DNA of 64,000 bases from Baekduia soli (GTDB lineage: Bacteria > Actinomycetota > Thermoleophilia > Solirubrobacterales > Solirubrobacteraceae), in contig NZ_CP042430.1 in NCBI RefSeq assembly GCF_007970665.1, forward strand, positions 2,232,001-2,296,000, given 5' to 3'. Below the pieces are notes generated by a model, which was not told the DNA's origin, ran no database searches, and saw only the letters and a program-made list of their open reading frames with translations. Shown here piece by piece: positions 22,999 to 31,556 of this stretch. A program made the position numbers and the translations under genes. Positions within the stretch are counted from its first letter, which is position 1. Every line of letters begins with the position of its first letter.

Positions 22999-24344
22999 GC
23001 ACGGTGATCGACGGGCTGCCGCCGGGCCCGGCCACGCCGATGCCGCTGCAGACCCTGGCGATGATGACCCGCCAGCGGCCCTACCTCGAGCGCCAGCGCC
23101 GCCGCCACGGCCCGATGTTCTCCCTGCGCCTGGCGTCGCTGGGGCGCATGGTCGTCCTGTCGGACCCGGCGCTCATCAAGCACACGTTCACCGCCGACGC
23201 CGCCACGCTGCACGCCGGCAGCCGCAGCCCGCTGCGCCGGATCCTGGGCGACAACTCGCTGCTGGGCATCGACGAGGACCAGCACCTGCAGCAGCGCCGG
23301 CTGCTGCTGCCCCCGTTCAAGGGGCAGCGGATGAAGGCCTATGAGTCGCTCATCGAGGAGATCGCCGTCGAGGAGATCGACCGCCTGCCCGTCGGCGTCG
23401 AGATCGCCACCGCCGGGGCGATGCAGCGGATCACGCTGCGGGCGATCCTGCGCGCGGTCTTCGGCGCCACCGGTGCGCGGCTGGCCCGGCTGGAGGCGCT
23501 GCTGCCGCCGTGGACGGAGCTGGGCCAGAGCCTCTCGCGCTTCCCGGTGGTGCAGCGTGACCTGGGGCGCCGCAGCCCCTGGGGCCGCTTCCTGGGGATG
23601 CGCGCCGAGATCGACGGGATCCTCGACACGCTGATCGCCGACGCGCGCTCCGACCCCGAGCTGGGGCAGCGCACCGACGTCCTGGCGCTCATGGTGCAGG
23701 CCCGCCGCGTGGACGGCAGCCCGATGACGGCGCCGGAGATCCGCGACCAGCTCGTCACGATGCTCGCGGCCGGCCACGAGACCACGGCCCACACGCTGAG
23801 CTGGGCCGTCGAGCGCCTTCGCCGCCACCCCGGCGTGCTGGCCCGGCTGGTCGCCGAGGTCGACGCCGGCGAGGGCAAGGCGTTCCGCGACGCGACGATC
23901 CGCGAGGTCCAGCGGATGCGACCGGTCATCGCGTTCGCCGGGCGTCACACCATGAAGCCCTTCGAGGTCGGCGGGTACCGGCTGCCGCCCGGCGTGCTCA
24001 TCGGCCTCAGCGCCGGCCTGACCCACTACGACCCGCGGCTCTTCCCCGATCCGGAGCGCTTCGACCCCCAGCGCTTCCTGGACGTGGTGCCCGAGACCTA
24101 CACCTGGATCCCGTTCGGCGGGGGCATCCGGCGCTGCATCGGCGCGACGTTCGCCCACATGGAGATCGACGTCGTGCTGCGGGTGCTGCTGTCGCGCGTC
24201 GAGCTGGTCCCGACGACCGCCCCCGACGAGCCGTGGCGGTTCCGCGGCGTGGCGTGGGCGCCCGCCCACGGCGGCCGCGCCGTGCTGCGCCGCCGCCCCG
24301 AGAGCGTCACCCGTGCCGCCGGCCCCGACGTCGCGGCCGCCTGA
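22995..24344 (+). CDS. Cytochrome P450
   Basis: 449 residues, all landmarks present: I-helix AGHETTAHT (259-267), K-helix ExxR (IREVQRMRP), PERFDPQRFLD, heme-binding loop FGGGIRRCIGA with ligand C381. The N-terminus (GLPPGPATPMPLQTLAMM) is soluble and resembles CYP110/CYP1xx-like bacterial families that act on fatty acids, terpenes or alkanes. Redox partners are not in the window. The gene is coupled to the SDR upstream, and the TetR gene begins 32 bp before its end. Confidence 0.93.
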   Translation: MSTVIDGLPPGPATPMPLQTLAMMTRQRPYLERQRRRHGPMFSLRLASLGRMVVLSDPALIKHTFTADAATLHAGSRSPLRRILGDNSLLGIDEDQHLQQRRLLLPPFKGQRMKAYESLIEEIAVEEIDRLPVGVEIATAGAMQRITLRAILRAVFGATGARLARLEALLPPWTELGQSLSRFPVVQRDLGRRSPWGRFLGMRAEIDGILDTLIADARSDPELGQRTDVLALMVQARRVDGSPMTAPEIRDQLVTMLAAGHETTAHTLSWAVERLRRHPGVLARLVAEVDAGEGKAFRDATIREVQRMRPVIAFAGRHTMKPFEVGGYRLPPGVLIGLSAGLTHYDPRLFPDPERFDPQRFLDVVPETYTWIPFGGGIRRCIGATFAHMEIDVVLRVLLSRVELVPTTAPDEPWRFRGVAWAPAHGGRAVLRRRPESVTRAAGPDVAAA

Positions 24345-24912
24345 GGACGGCCACCGCGGGCGCCTGCTCGCGGCCATGGCCGACGCCGTGCGCGAGCAGG
24401 GCTTCGCCGCCACCACGGTGGCCGAGGTCGTTCGCCGCGCCCGCACCTCGCGCCGGACGTTCTACCAGCACTTCGAGGACCGCGAGGCCTGCTTCCTGGC
24501 GCTGTGCGACATGGTCAGCGAGCGCCTGCTGGGCACGGTCGCACAGGCCGCCGCCGACGCGGGGGACGCCCCGTGGGGCCGGCGCGTCGACGCGGCCGTC
24601 GGCGCCTACCTCGCGGCCCTGGCCGCCGACCCCGAGCTCTCGCTGGGCTGCCTGCGCGAGATCCGGGCCGTCGGCCCGGCCGGCGTGGAGCGCTCGCGCG
24701 CGCTGGACCGGCGGTGGGCGCAGCAGATCACGGCGCTCGTGGCCGAGGCGGGCGCCGACGACCCGGCCGTGCGGCCGCTGTCGGCCGAGATCGCGACCGT
24801 CATCACCGGCGGCTTCCGCGACCTCGTGCTCGACACGCTCGAGCAGGGCCGCGACCCCAACGAGCTGCGCGGGCTGGCGGGCGACCTGATCCGCCGCGTG
24901 ACGCAGCGCTGA
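24313..24912 (+). CDS. TetR-family repressor of the SDR-P450 operon
   Basis: 199 residues from GTG 24313, inside the P450 3' end, so it is translated with it. The HTH is at ~18-62: DAVREQGFAATTVAEVV ... TSRRTFYQHFEDREACFLAL. The ligand domain is Ala-rich with no named family. The palindrome at 22081-22098 is its probable binding site. The likely inducer is the P450 substrate. Confidence 0.88.
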   Translation: MPPAPTSRPPEDGHRGRLLAAMADAVREQGFAATTVAEVVRRARTSRRTFYQHFEDREACFLALCDMVSERLLGTVAQAAADAGDAPWGRRVDAAVGAYLAALAADPELSLGCLREIRAVGPAGVERSRALDRRWAQQITALVAEAGADDPAVRPLSAEIATVITGGFRDLVLDTLEQGRDPNELRGLAGDLIRRVTQR

Positions 24913-24925
24913 CCCGCGCGCCGGC

Positions 24926-25595
24926 TCAGCGCAGCGCCATGTTCGGCTCGCCCGCGGCGTCGACCCCGGTCACCGGCAGGCAGGTCCCGCCGCGCGGCGC
25001 GCCGTTGTTGTAGGCCTGCCGGACGCAGTTGCGCAGCGCGAGCTGGCCCCAGTAGGACGGGCGCAGGTCCTCCTGGAGCCGGTAGGGCCCGAACAGCGTG
25101 GTCGTCGTGCGGATCTGGCTGACCAACTCGCTGCTGTCCGCCCCGCCGGGCGACCTCCAGCTCGCCAGGCCCCGCTCCTCCAGCAGGCCGTCGGTGCGCT
25201 CGCCGAGGCGTGGCCGGCCAGCGCGCCGCCGGCGTCGAGGATCCGGACGTTCGTCAGCCCCGACTGGGCGGCGCCGGTGCGGGCCGAGCCGTTCATCGCC
25301 ACGACCGCCGTGGCGTTGGCCGGCTCAACCCGGCGCCGAGCGGGATGGGGGACGAGTAGGTCTGCACGAGCAGCGTCCATGCGCCGTCGGCGTCGCCCGC
25401 GTTGCGCATCGCGGGTCCAGGCAGGAGTCCGGCCACCACGACGGCGACAGCAGCCGGTCGGTCACGCAGGTCTGCGCGATGTCGGCGAAGCCGTAGTCGT
25501 TGGCCCCGAGGAGCACGGCGACCAGCCGCACGGGACGCCGGCGGTGGTGAGCGTCGGCGGCTCGGCCTACTCCCTGCGCGCCGCGGCGCGCAAGG
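24926..25595 (-). pseudogene. Decayed SGNH/GDSL hydrolase
   Basis: The minus strand carries pieces of one secreted SGNH hydrolase in at least three frames. In 5'-3' order they are: VLLGANDYGFADIAQTCVTD then LLSPSWWPDSC (~25505-25420), SGLTNVRILDAGGALAGHAS (~25265-25210), and SQIRTTTTLFGPYRLQEDLR, SYWGQLALRNCVRQAYNNGA, GEPNMALR to the stop at 24926. Stretches normally between these are missing and the 5' end with the catalytic Ser block is lost against the threonine aldolase gene. Several frameshifts plus deletions indicate true decay rather than one sequencing error. Confidence 0.75.
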
Positions 25596-26630
25596 TCAGC
25601 CCGCCGTCGCGGAGCAGGCGTCGCGCAGCGCGCCCGTGAAGCTGTGCACATCCTCCTCCGTGGTGTCCCAGCAGCACATCCAGCGGACCTCGCCCGTGCG
25701 CTCGTCCCAGGTGTAGAACGGGAAGCGCGCCCGCACCTCGTCGGCGACGTCGCGCGGCAGCACGGCGAAGACGGCGTTGGCCTGGACCGGGCGGCTCACC
25801 CTGACGCCGGGGATGCCGGAGACCTCGGCGGCCAGCAGCGCGGCCATCGCGTTGGCGTGGGCGGCGCTGCGCGCCCAGAGGTCGCCCTCGAGCAGCGCGA
25901 CGACCTGGGCGGCCATGAACCGCATCTTCGACGAGAGCTGGGCGTGCTGCTTGCGCAGCCAGGCGAACCCGGCCGGCGGCGGCTCGTGGAGGAAGACCAC
26001 GGCCTCGACGCCCATCGCGCCGTTCTTGGTGAAGCCCAGCGAGAGGACGTCGGCGCCGGCCTCGACGGTCACCTCGGCCAGCGACGCGCCGAGCGCCACG
26101 GCGGCGTTGGCCAGCCGCGAGCCGTCGACGTGCAGCAGCAGGCCGTGCTCGTGGGCGGCGTCGGCCAGCGCGCGCGTCTGGGCCAGGGAGTAGACCGTCC
26201 CCAGCTCGGTGGCGTTGGCGATGGACACGACGCGGGCCTGGGGCGCGTGCTCGTCGCCCTGGCGGGCCAGCAGCGGGGCGAGCTGCTCGGGGGCCAGCCG
26301 GCCATCCTCGGTGGGCACCGTGAGCAGCTTGACGCCCGCCATGCGCTCCGGGGCCGCGGCCTCATCGACGTGCAGGTGCGAGCTGTCGGGCGTGATGACC
26401 GCCTCCCAGGACCGGGTCAGCGCGCCGATGGACAGGACGTTGGCGGCCGTGCCGTTGAAGACGAGCCAGGGCTGCGCCGTGGCGCCGAACTGCACCCGCA
26501 GCAGCTCCTCGGCGCGCGCGGTCCACGGGTCGGCGCCGTAGGACACCATGTGGTCGGTGTTGGCCTGCGCGATGGCCGCGAGCACCTCGGGATGGACGCC
26601 GGCGTAGTTGTCGGAGGCGAAGGCGCGCAT
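25596..26630 (-). CDS. ltaE: Low-specificity threonine aldolase (beta-eliminating lyase family)
   Basis: 344 residues. It is a PLP fold-type I enzyme: FASDNYAGVHPEVLAAI start, FNGTAANVLSIGAL, SSHLHVDEAAAPERMAG, LLLHVDGSRLANAAVALG, and the PLP lysine K202 in LSLGFTKNGAMGVEAVVFL. It cleaves L-threonine or related 3-hydroxy amino acids to glycine and an aldehyde. A TAGGCT -10 element lies 6 nt before the start. It follows the SDR and DUF6421 genes on the same strand and may act with them. Confidence 0.88.
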   Translation of the reverse strand: MRAFASDNYAGVHPEVLAAIAQANTDHMVSYGADPWTARAEELLRVQFGATAQPWLVFNGTAANVLSIGALTRSWEAVITPDSSHLHVDEAAAPERMAGVKLLTVPTEDGRLAPEQLAPLLARQGDEHAPQARVVSIANATELGTVYSLAQTRALADAAHEHGLLLHVDGSRLANAAVALGASLAEVTVEAGADVLSLGFTKNGAMGVEAVVFLHEPPPAGFAWLRKQHAQLSSKMRFMAAQVVALLEGDLWARSAAHANAMAALLAAEVSGIPGVRVSRPVQANAVFAVLPRDVADEVRARFPFYTWDERTGEVRWMCCWDTTEEDVHSFTGALRDACSATAG

Positions 26631-26636
26631 GGCCCC

Positions 26637-26642
26637 AGCCTA
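26637..26642 (-). promoter_or_regulatory. Leaderless -10 element of ltaE
   Basis: TAGGCT on the minus strand ends 6 nt before ATG 26630; only 34 bp separate this gene from the SDR stop. Confidence 0.45.
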
Positions 26643-26664
26643 GGGCGATCGGACGTCCGGCCGC

Positions 26665-27363
26665 TCAGGCGCCGTGCAGGTGCAGCCGCTGGCCGTTCAT
26701 CTTGCGGGCCGCGTCCGAGCACAGGAACACGAGCCCGGCCGCGATCTCGGCCGTGTCGGTGAACGTGCGATAGGCCTTGTCGGGGTTCTCGGCGCGCATC
26801 TGCGGGGTCGTGATCGCGGTGACCACCGCGACGTTCGCGGTGCCGCCGGTGTCGGCCAGCTCGGCGCCGAAGGCCAGCGTCCAGGCCTCGGCGGCGGCCT
26901 TCGTGGCGGCGTAGGCCGCGTTGCCCGCGGGGGGGCGGGCGACCACCGAGGAGGACACGAGCGCGAAGCGGCCGTGCTCGCCCGCGGCCTTCAACAGCGG
27001 CGCGAACGCGCGCGTCGTGTGCACGACCGTGTGGAAGAGGAGCGTCTCGAGCAGGTCGATGTCGGCCTGGTCGGTCTCCTCGATCGGCTTGCCGCCGCGC
27101 CATCCGCCGACGAGGTGCAGGAGCCCGTCGACCGTCCCGAGCTCCGAGGCCCAGCCGCGGGCGCCGTCGGCGGTCGTCAGGTCGCCGGCGTGGGCGGCGT
27201 CGGCCATCCCGGCCACGCGCTCGAGCTGCTCGGCGCTGCGGTCGGCCGCCGCGACCCAGGCGCCCGCGTCCCTGAGCGCGGCCACGACGTCGGGCCCCAG
27301 CCCGCCGCCGGCCCCGGCGACCGCGATGCGGCGCCCGGCCAGCACGCCCGCGCCGCCGCTCAC
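26665..27363 (-). CDS. SDR-family oxidoreductase coupled to DUF6421
   Basis: 232 residues from GTG 27363, which overlaps the DUF6421 stop (GTGA). The cofactor loop is VAGAGGGLGPDVVAAL, somewhat divergent from TGxxxGxG. The catalytic site is seen in FALVSSSVVARPPAGNAAYA with YAATK. The C-terminal MNGQRLHLHGA lacks the usual Gly-Gly end. It is probably an NAD(P)-dependent reductase acting on the product or substrate of its partners DUF6421 and threonine aldolase; this is inferred from coupling alone. Confidence 0.82.
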   Translation of the reverse strand: MSGGAGVLAGRRIAVAGAGGGLGPDVVAALRDAGAWVAAADRSAEQLERVAGMADAAHAGDLTTADGARGWASELGTVDGLLHLVGGWRGGKPIEETDQADIDLLETLLFHTVVHTTRAFAPLLKAAGEHGRFALVSSSVVARPPAGNAAYAATKAAAEAWTLAFGAELADTGGTANVAVVTAITTPQMRAENPDKAYRTFTDTAEIAAGLVFLCSDAARKMNGQRLHLHGA

Positions 27364-29480
27364 GCGGCCACCGCGGCCGGGGCGGGCGCGCCGGATCGGG
27401 CGAGGCTGGGCTGGAGCTTCTGCTTGAGGGAGGTGTAGAACATGGAAAGCGGGAACTCGTCCGGGGCGACGTCGTCGATGTAGGGCCGCGGGTCCTCGAC
27501 GTCGGCGTAGGCGCGTGCGCCCTGGGCCCACGACGAGCCGGCGGCCGCGGGGACGTAGCGGGCGACGAGGTCGTGCGCCGCGCCCCACTGGGCCAGCTTG
27601 GAGCGGTCGATGCCCTCGCGGTAGAGCGTCTCGACCTCCGCGCGCAGGCCCGCCACGCCCTCGGCCAGGCGGTCCCACTCGACCGTGAGGCGGTTGTCGG
27701 TCCAGTGCACGAAGCCGTGGCGGTGCAGGTAGGCGAACAAGAGCTGGCCGCCGAGGCCGTCGTAGTTGCGCACGCGCGTCCCGCTGACCGGGAAGCGGAA
27801 GATGCGGTCGAACAGGATCGCGTACTGCACGTTGCGCGCGAAGGCCATGCCCTCGCCCTGCAGGCGCACGGCCTCGCCGAACGCGGTCAGGTCGCAGCGC
27901 AGCTCCTCCAGCGAGTACATCCAGTAGGGCATGCGCTGGCGGATCATGAAGGGGTCGAACGGCAGGTCGCCGCGGCTGTGGGCGCGGTCGTGGATCAGGT
28001 CCCAGAGCACGTAGCTGTCCAGCGACAGGCGCTCGGAGGCCAGCAGCGCGGCGGCGTCGGGCGGCAGGTTGAGCCCGACGACGTCGGCGGCGGCCGACAC
28101 GACGCGGCGGAAGCGCTCGGCCTCGCGGTCGCAGAAGATCCCGCCGAAGTGGTTGGGGACCGTGCCGGTGGCGCTCACGGTCTCGGGGAAGAGGACCGCG
28201 CACTCCGAGTCATAGCCCGCCGTGTGGTCGACGAGCGTGACCGGCACGAACTTCGCGTTGTCATAGCGGTCGCGCTCGAGCTCCGCGAGCCACTCGGGCC
28301 ACGGCACCCGGACGAGCAGGGCCTCGAAGCGCGTGTCGCGCGAGCCGTTCTGCGTGTACATCGGGAAGACGACGAGGTGCTCGATGCCGTCGCGGCGGAC
28401 CCGGTCGGGGCGGAACCGCTCCAGCGACGCGGCGAAGTCCGGCCGGCCGAAGCCGTCCCGGGCCCAGGCGCGCAGGTCGGCGACCGTCGCGGACAGCCCC
28501 TCGGCCTGGTGGTCGAAGCGCGGGGCCAGCGCCTCGACGGCGCCGGCCATCGCCTCCACGAGATCGTGCAGACCGGCGGCGTCGTGGGCGGCGGTGTCGA
28601 CGGAGCCGTCGGGCTCCTGGAGCAGGCGCAGCGCGTCGGTGGCCTCGCGCAGGCGGCCCCAGGCGGGGTCGGCCGCCGCGGGCGACGGGGTCGCCGGCGC
28701 GGGCGTCGCGTAGGCGGCCGCGGCGGCCCAGGACACCAGGTTGGCCCACAGGGCGGCGTGGCCGAGGTCGCCGAGGCAGTCGTCGCCGAACAGGTCGGAG
28801 TCGGCGAGGGCGACGACGCGCCCGGCGCCGTGGGGCACCGCGAGCGCCAGCGCGGCGCCCGGGGCCGACGACGAGGCCGAAGCGCGGGCCAGGACGCGGG
28901 CCTCGGGGTTGGTCGTCGTCAGGGTGCCGGCGCGGTAGAAGCAGGCCTCGTCGACGCCGGCGAGCAGGTCGCCGGCCGCGCCGCGGGCCCCGGGGGCGAT
29001 GTCGGCGCGCACCCACGACGGCGTGCTGTTGAGGTTGCGCTCGTAGTCCTGGACCGTGTCGTGGGCGATGGCCACGCCGAACGGCGCCAGCAGCGCGTCG
29101 AGGTTGTTGCCGTACTTGTCCTGCTCGCTCTCGCCGAGCACGACGAGGCCGCCGCCCGCGGCGACGAACGCGTGCAGCGCCTCGAGCTCGTCCGGGTCCA
29201 GCAGCGGCGAGCCGACGCCGGTGGTGGCCTCCCACTTGGGCTCGGAGGGGTGGGCGAGGACGACGACGTCGGCGTCGCGCAGGGCATCGGCGGCCAGCGG
29301 GCCGTCCGTGTGGGCCGCGACGTCCATGCGGCGCGCGCGCAGCAGGGCGGCCGCCCGCGCGTAGGACGCGTCGGCGGGGTGGGAGGGCTGCATGCGCGCC
29401 GCGACCTCCGGGCGGATGCTCCAGGCCTGGCTGTGGGCTTCATCGAAGAGGACGCGGACGACGGGTCGCAACGGGGCCAT
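27360..29480 (-). CDS. DUF6421-family protein with GATase-like N-terminus
   Basis: 706 residues. I recognise it as a DUF6421 member, a family of unknown function. Residues ~60-145 look like a class-I amidotransferase-like sensor fold (ADVVVLAHPSEP, LDPDELEALHAFVAAGGGLV, VLGESEQDKYGNN), without a clear catalytic Cys. The C-terminal half (~330-690) is a compact globular region with conserved-looking RDTRFEALLVRVPWPEW, FGGIFCDREAERFRRV, LDSYVLWDLIHDRAHSRGDL and DEFPLSMFYTSLKQKL. The DLIHDRAHSRG segment has His/Asp spacing that could bind metal. It heads the DUF6421-SDR-aldolase cluster, divergent from an Lrp gene. Confidence 0.72.
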   Translation of the reverse strand: MAPLRPVVRVLFDEAHSQAWSIRPEVAARMQPSHPADASYARAAALLRARRMDVAAHTDGPLAADALRDADVVVLAHPSEPKWEATTGVGSPLLDPDELEALHAFVAAGGGLVVLGESEQDKYGNNLDALLAPFGVAIAHDTVQDYERNLNSTPSWVRADIAPGARGAAGDLLAGVDEACFYRAGTLTTTNPEARVLARASASSSAPGAALALAVPHGAGRVVALADSDLFGDDCLGDLGHAALWANLVSWAAAAAYATPAPATPSPAAADPAWGRLREATDALRLLQEPDGSVDTAAHDAAGLHDLVEAMAGAVEALAPRFDHQAEGLSATVADLRAWARDGFGRPDFAASLERFRPDRVRRDGIEHLVVFPMYTQNGSRDTRFEALLVRVPWPEWLAELERDRYDNAKFVPVTLVDHTAGYDSECAVLFPETVSATGTVPNHFGGIFCDREAERFRRVVSAAADVVGLNLPPDAAALLASERLSLDSYVLWDLIHDRAHSRGDLPFDPFMIRQRMPYWMYSLEELRCDLTAFGEAVRLQGEGMAFARNVQYAILFDRIFRFPVSGTRVRNYDGLGGQLLFAYLHRHGFVHWTDNRLTVEWDRLAEGVAGLRAEVETLYREGIDRSKLAQWGAAHDLVARYVPAAAGSSWAQGARAYADVEDPRPYIDDVAPDEFPLSMFYTSLKQKLQPSLARSGAPAPAAVAA

Positions 29481-29486
29481 CCCATC

Positions 29487-29515
29487 AGGCTACGGGCCTC
29501 TCCGGCGGCACTCAA
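29487..29515 (-). promoter_or_regulatory. Promoter of the DUF6421 gene overlapping an Lrp box
   Basis: On the minus strand TTGAGT (29515-29510), a 17-bp spacer and TAGCCT (29492-29487) are followed 6 nt later by the ATG. The -35 hexamer overlaps the left half of the TCAAG inverted repeat, so the divergent Lrp protein could block or recruit polymerase. Confidence 0.6.
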
Positions 29516-29535
29516 GACCGCTATCGTGCGCTTGA
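29512..29535. promoter_or_regulatory. Candidate Lrp operator TCAAG-N14-CTTGA
   Basis: A perfect 5-bp inverted repeat (29512-29516, 29531-29535) lies in the 54-bp gap between the divergent DUF6421 and lrp genes. It covers the -35 of one and the -10 (TATCGT, 29522-29527) of the other. Confidence 0.45.
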
Positions 29536-29987
29536 TGGCCGATCTCTTGCGCGTGGACGACACGGATCGCAAGATCCTTGCGGCACTCGTCGAGGATGGG
29601 CGCTCGACCTACGACGAGATCGGCCGCCGGGCGTCGCTGTCGGCCCCGGCGGTCAAGCGCCGCGTCGACCGCCTGCGGGAGCGCGGCGTGCTGCGCGGGT
29701 TCACGGCCCTGGTCGACCCGGCCGCTCTCGGGGCCTCCACCGAGGCGCTCATCGAGCTCTTCTACGCGCCGGGCATCGGCCTGGACCGCGTGCGCGAGTC
29801 GCTGCGGCCCCTGCCCGAGGTCGTCGAGGCCTGGAGCATCACCGGCGACGCCGACTGCATCGTGCGCGTTCGCGCACGCGACCCGCAGGACCTCGAGCGC
29901 GTGATCATGGAGCTCCAGCGCGAGGCGTCGGTCGTGCGCACACGCTCGCAGGTCGTGATGTCGCGGCTCATCGAGCGCCGCGACTGA
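29535..29987 (+). CDS. Lrp/AsnC-family regulator divergent from the DUF6421 cluster
   Basis: 150 residues from ATG 29535. HTH: TDRKILAALVEDGRSTYDEI with recognition region SLSAPAVKRRVDRLRERG. RAM domain: ALIELFYAPGIGLDRVRESL and VEAWSITGDADCIVRVRARD. A -10-like TATCGT ends 7 nt before the start. It is nearly identical in its recognition helix to the Lrp proteins at 14840 and 49964. It probably controls the DUF6421-SDR-ltaE genes in response to an amino acid. Confidence 0.9.
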   Translation: MADLLRVDDTDRKILAALVEDGRSTYDEIGRRASLSAPAVKRRVDRLRERGVLRGFTALVDPAALGASTEALIELFYAPGIGLDRVRESLRPLPEVVEAWSITGDADCIVRVRARDPQDLERVIMELQREASVVRTRSQVVMSRLIERRD

Positions 29988-29999
29988 CGCGGGGCCCGC

Positions 30000-31139
30000 T
30001 CAGCGCGCGAGCAGGGTGCGCGTGCGTGCGGCCAGCGCGCCGCGGACGCGGCCCCAGCGGCGCTCCTGCGCGAAGGCGATCAGCCGCGGCAGGTAGTCGG
30101 TGACCGGGGTGACGCGGACGCCGCGCGGCGCGAGGTAGGCCTCGGCCCCGGCGGAGTCGAACGTCGTGCGCACGTCGAGGTAGGGCAGGTAGTCGCCGAG
30201 GTTGGCGGCCAGCACGCGGCCGGCGGCCGTCTCGCCCAGCGTCGCGGCGAACGTCTCGGCCGACACGCGCGAGGGGCGGTCCTGGCCGGTCGCCTTGCAC
30301 GCGGCGTCGGCGAGCTGGCCGACCGTGATCGCGTGGCGCCCGGCGGTGAGGTGGTAGACGCGGCCGTCGGCCGGCGCGTCGGAGAGGCTGAGGATGGCGT
30401 CGGCGACGTAGTCGACCGGCACGACGTCCAGGACGCCGGTGTCGTGCTCGGGCACGGCGGCGACCGCTCCGGCCACCAGCGCGCGCAGCGGCACGTAGAG
30501 GACGTTGAACGCGGCGGTCCAGCCCGACTCGCGGTCGCCGACGACGATGCTCGGGCGCACGATCTGCACGGGCAGCCCGCCGGCGGCGTGGCGGGTGACG
30601 AGCTCCTCGGACTCGAGCTTGCTCTGCTCGTAGGTGTTGCGGAACGCCTGCCCGACGCGGCGGTCGTCCTCGCCGAAGGAGCCGTCGTGGGCGCCGGAGA
30701 CGTAGGCCGTCGAGACCTGGACGTAGCGGCGCAGCGGTCGCGCGGCGTGCAGGCGCTGCGCGACGTCGAGCATCTTCGAGGTGCCCTGGACGTTGACCGC
30801 CCTGGCTGCCTCGAGCTCCTGGTCGAAGCGCACGCAGGCCGCGGAGTGCACGACGTGGTCGATCGGCGCGCCGGTGGCCAGGACCCGGGCGGCGACGTCC
30901 GCCGGGTCGAAGTCGGTCATGTCGGCGGCCAGGGCGCGGATGCGCGCGCACTGGGCGTCGTCGGCGCCGAGGCCCTCGAGCAGGCCGGCGACGCGGGCCT
31001 GGGCCGCGCGGTCGTCGGCGGCGCGCACGAGCACGGTGGCCGGGAGGTCGGTGCGCCGGAGCCAGCGCAGGAGCAGGCTCTGGCCGACGAAGCCGGAGGC
31101 TCCGGTCAGCAGCAGTCCGCCGCGATCGGCGTGGGTCAT
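30000..31139 (-). CDS. Thioester-reductase-like NAD-binding protein (fatty acyl reductase type)
   Basis: 379 residues from ATG 31139. It is an extended SDR: cofactor motif LLLTGASGFVGQSLL, catalytic area YVQVSTAYVSGAHDG and YEQSKLESEELV, then IVRPSIVVGDRESGWTAAFN and DVVPVDYVADAILSL, the signature of the NAD-binding-4/thioester-reductase ('male sterility') family. Members reduce acyl thioesters or epimerise sugars. The residues after ~290 form an own C-terminal part. It overlaps a zinc-ribbon gene (ATGA), an unusual partner. Confidence 0.82.
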   Translation of the reverse strand: MTHADRGGLLLTGASGFVGQSLLLRWLRRTDLPATVLVRAADDRAAQARVAGLLEGLGADDAQCARIRALAADMTDFDPADVAARVLATGAPIDHVVHSAACVRFDQELEAARAVNVQGTSKMLDVAQRLHAARPLRRYVQVSTAYVSGAHDGSFGEDDRRVGQAFRNTYEQSKLESEELVTRHAAGGLPVQIVRPSIVVGDRESGWTAAFNVLYVPLRALVAGAVAAVPEHDTGVLDVVPVDYVADAILSLSDAPADGRVYHLTAGRHAITVGQLADAACKATGQDRPSRVSAETFAATLGETAAGRVLAANLGDYLPYLDVRTTFDSAGAEAYLAPRGVRVTPVTDYLPRLIAFAQERRWGRVRGALAARTRTLLAR

Positions 31140-31432
31140 TCGTCGTCCTCGGGGTGGGGAGGGAGAAGGGGGAGGCGTCCGCTGAAGGTCACGCGGGTCG
31201 CGGCGGGCGGGTCGAGCGCCAGGCGCAGCAGCTGCTGGGGGTCCAGCGTCACCGACCAGGTGGCGTCGCACGCGGGACACGTGCCGCGGCCGTTGGGGGT
31301 CAGGTTCGTGTGGCGGACGTCGATGCGGGTGTCGGCGCCCAGGCACAGGGGGCAGCACAGCGCCGCGTCGACCAGGACGTCGGGGTCGTCGAGGGCGAAG
31401 GCCGCCGCGTAGCGACCGCAGGCAACCGTCAT
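31136..31432 (-). CDS. Small zinc-ribbon protein coupled to the reductase
   Basis: 98 residues from ATG 31432. Two Cys pairs, CCPLCLGAD and GTCPACDATW, separated by ~25 residues (ADTRIDVRHTNLTPNGRG) make a typical zinc ribbon. The rest (TLDPQQLLRLALDPP, VTFSGRLPLLPPHPEDDE) is unfamiliar and ends acidic. The stop overlaps the reductase start, so the two are co-expressed. It could be a regulatory or scaffold subunit; no family function is known to me. Confidence 0.72.
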   Translation of the reverse strand: MTVACGRYAAAFALDDPDVLVDAALCCPLCLGADTRIDVRHTNLTPNGRGTCPACDATWSVTLDPQQLLRLALDPPAATRVTFSGRLPLLPPHPEDDE

Positions 31433-31556
31433 CGGGATCCCACCTGTGTGACCTGTCCGTGGATGCCTGCAGGGTGGCGCGCGCGGCGCCCAGACCCTAG
31501 GGGCACCGTCCGTCAACCACCCGATGGGGTGTCGAACCGGATTGCGGTCCGAAGGC

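Noticed and set aside
27573-29987. Long plus-strand frame across the DUF6421 gene
   Set aside because: Only its last 150 codons (from 29535) are real, as an Lrp protein. The rest is the reverse of a convincing 706-residue minus-strand protein.
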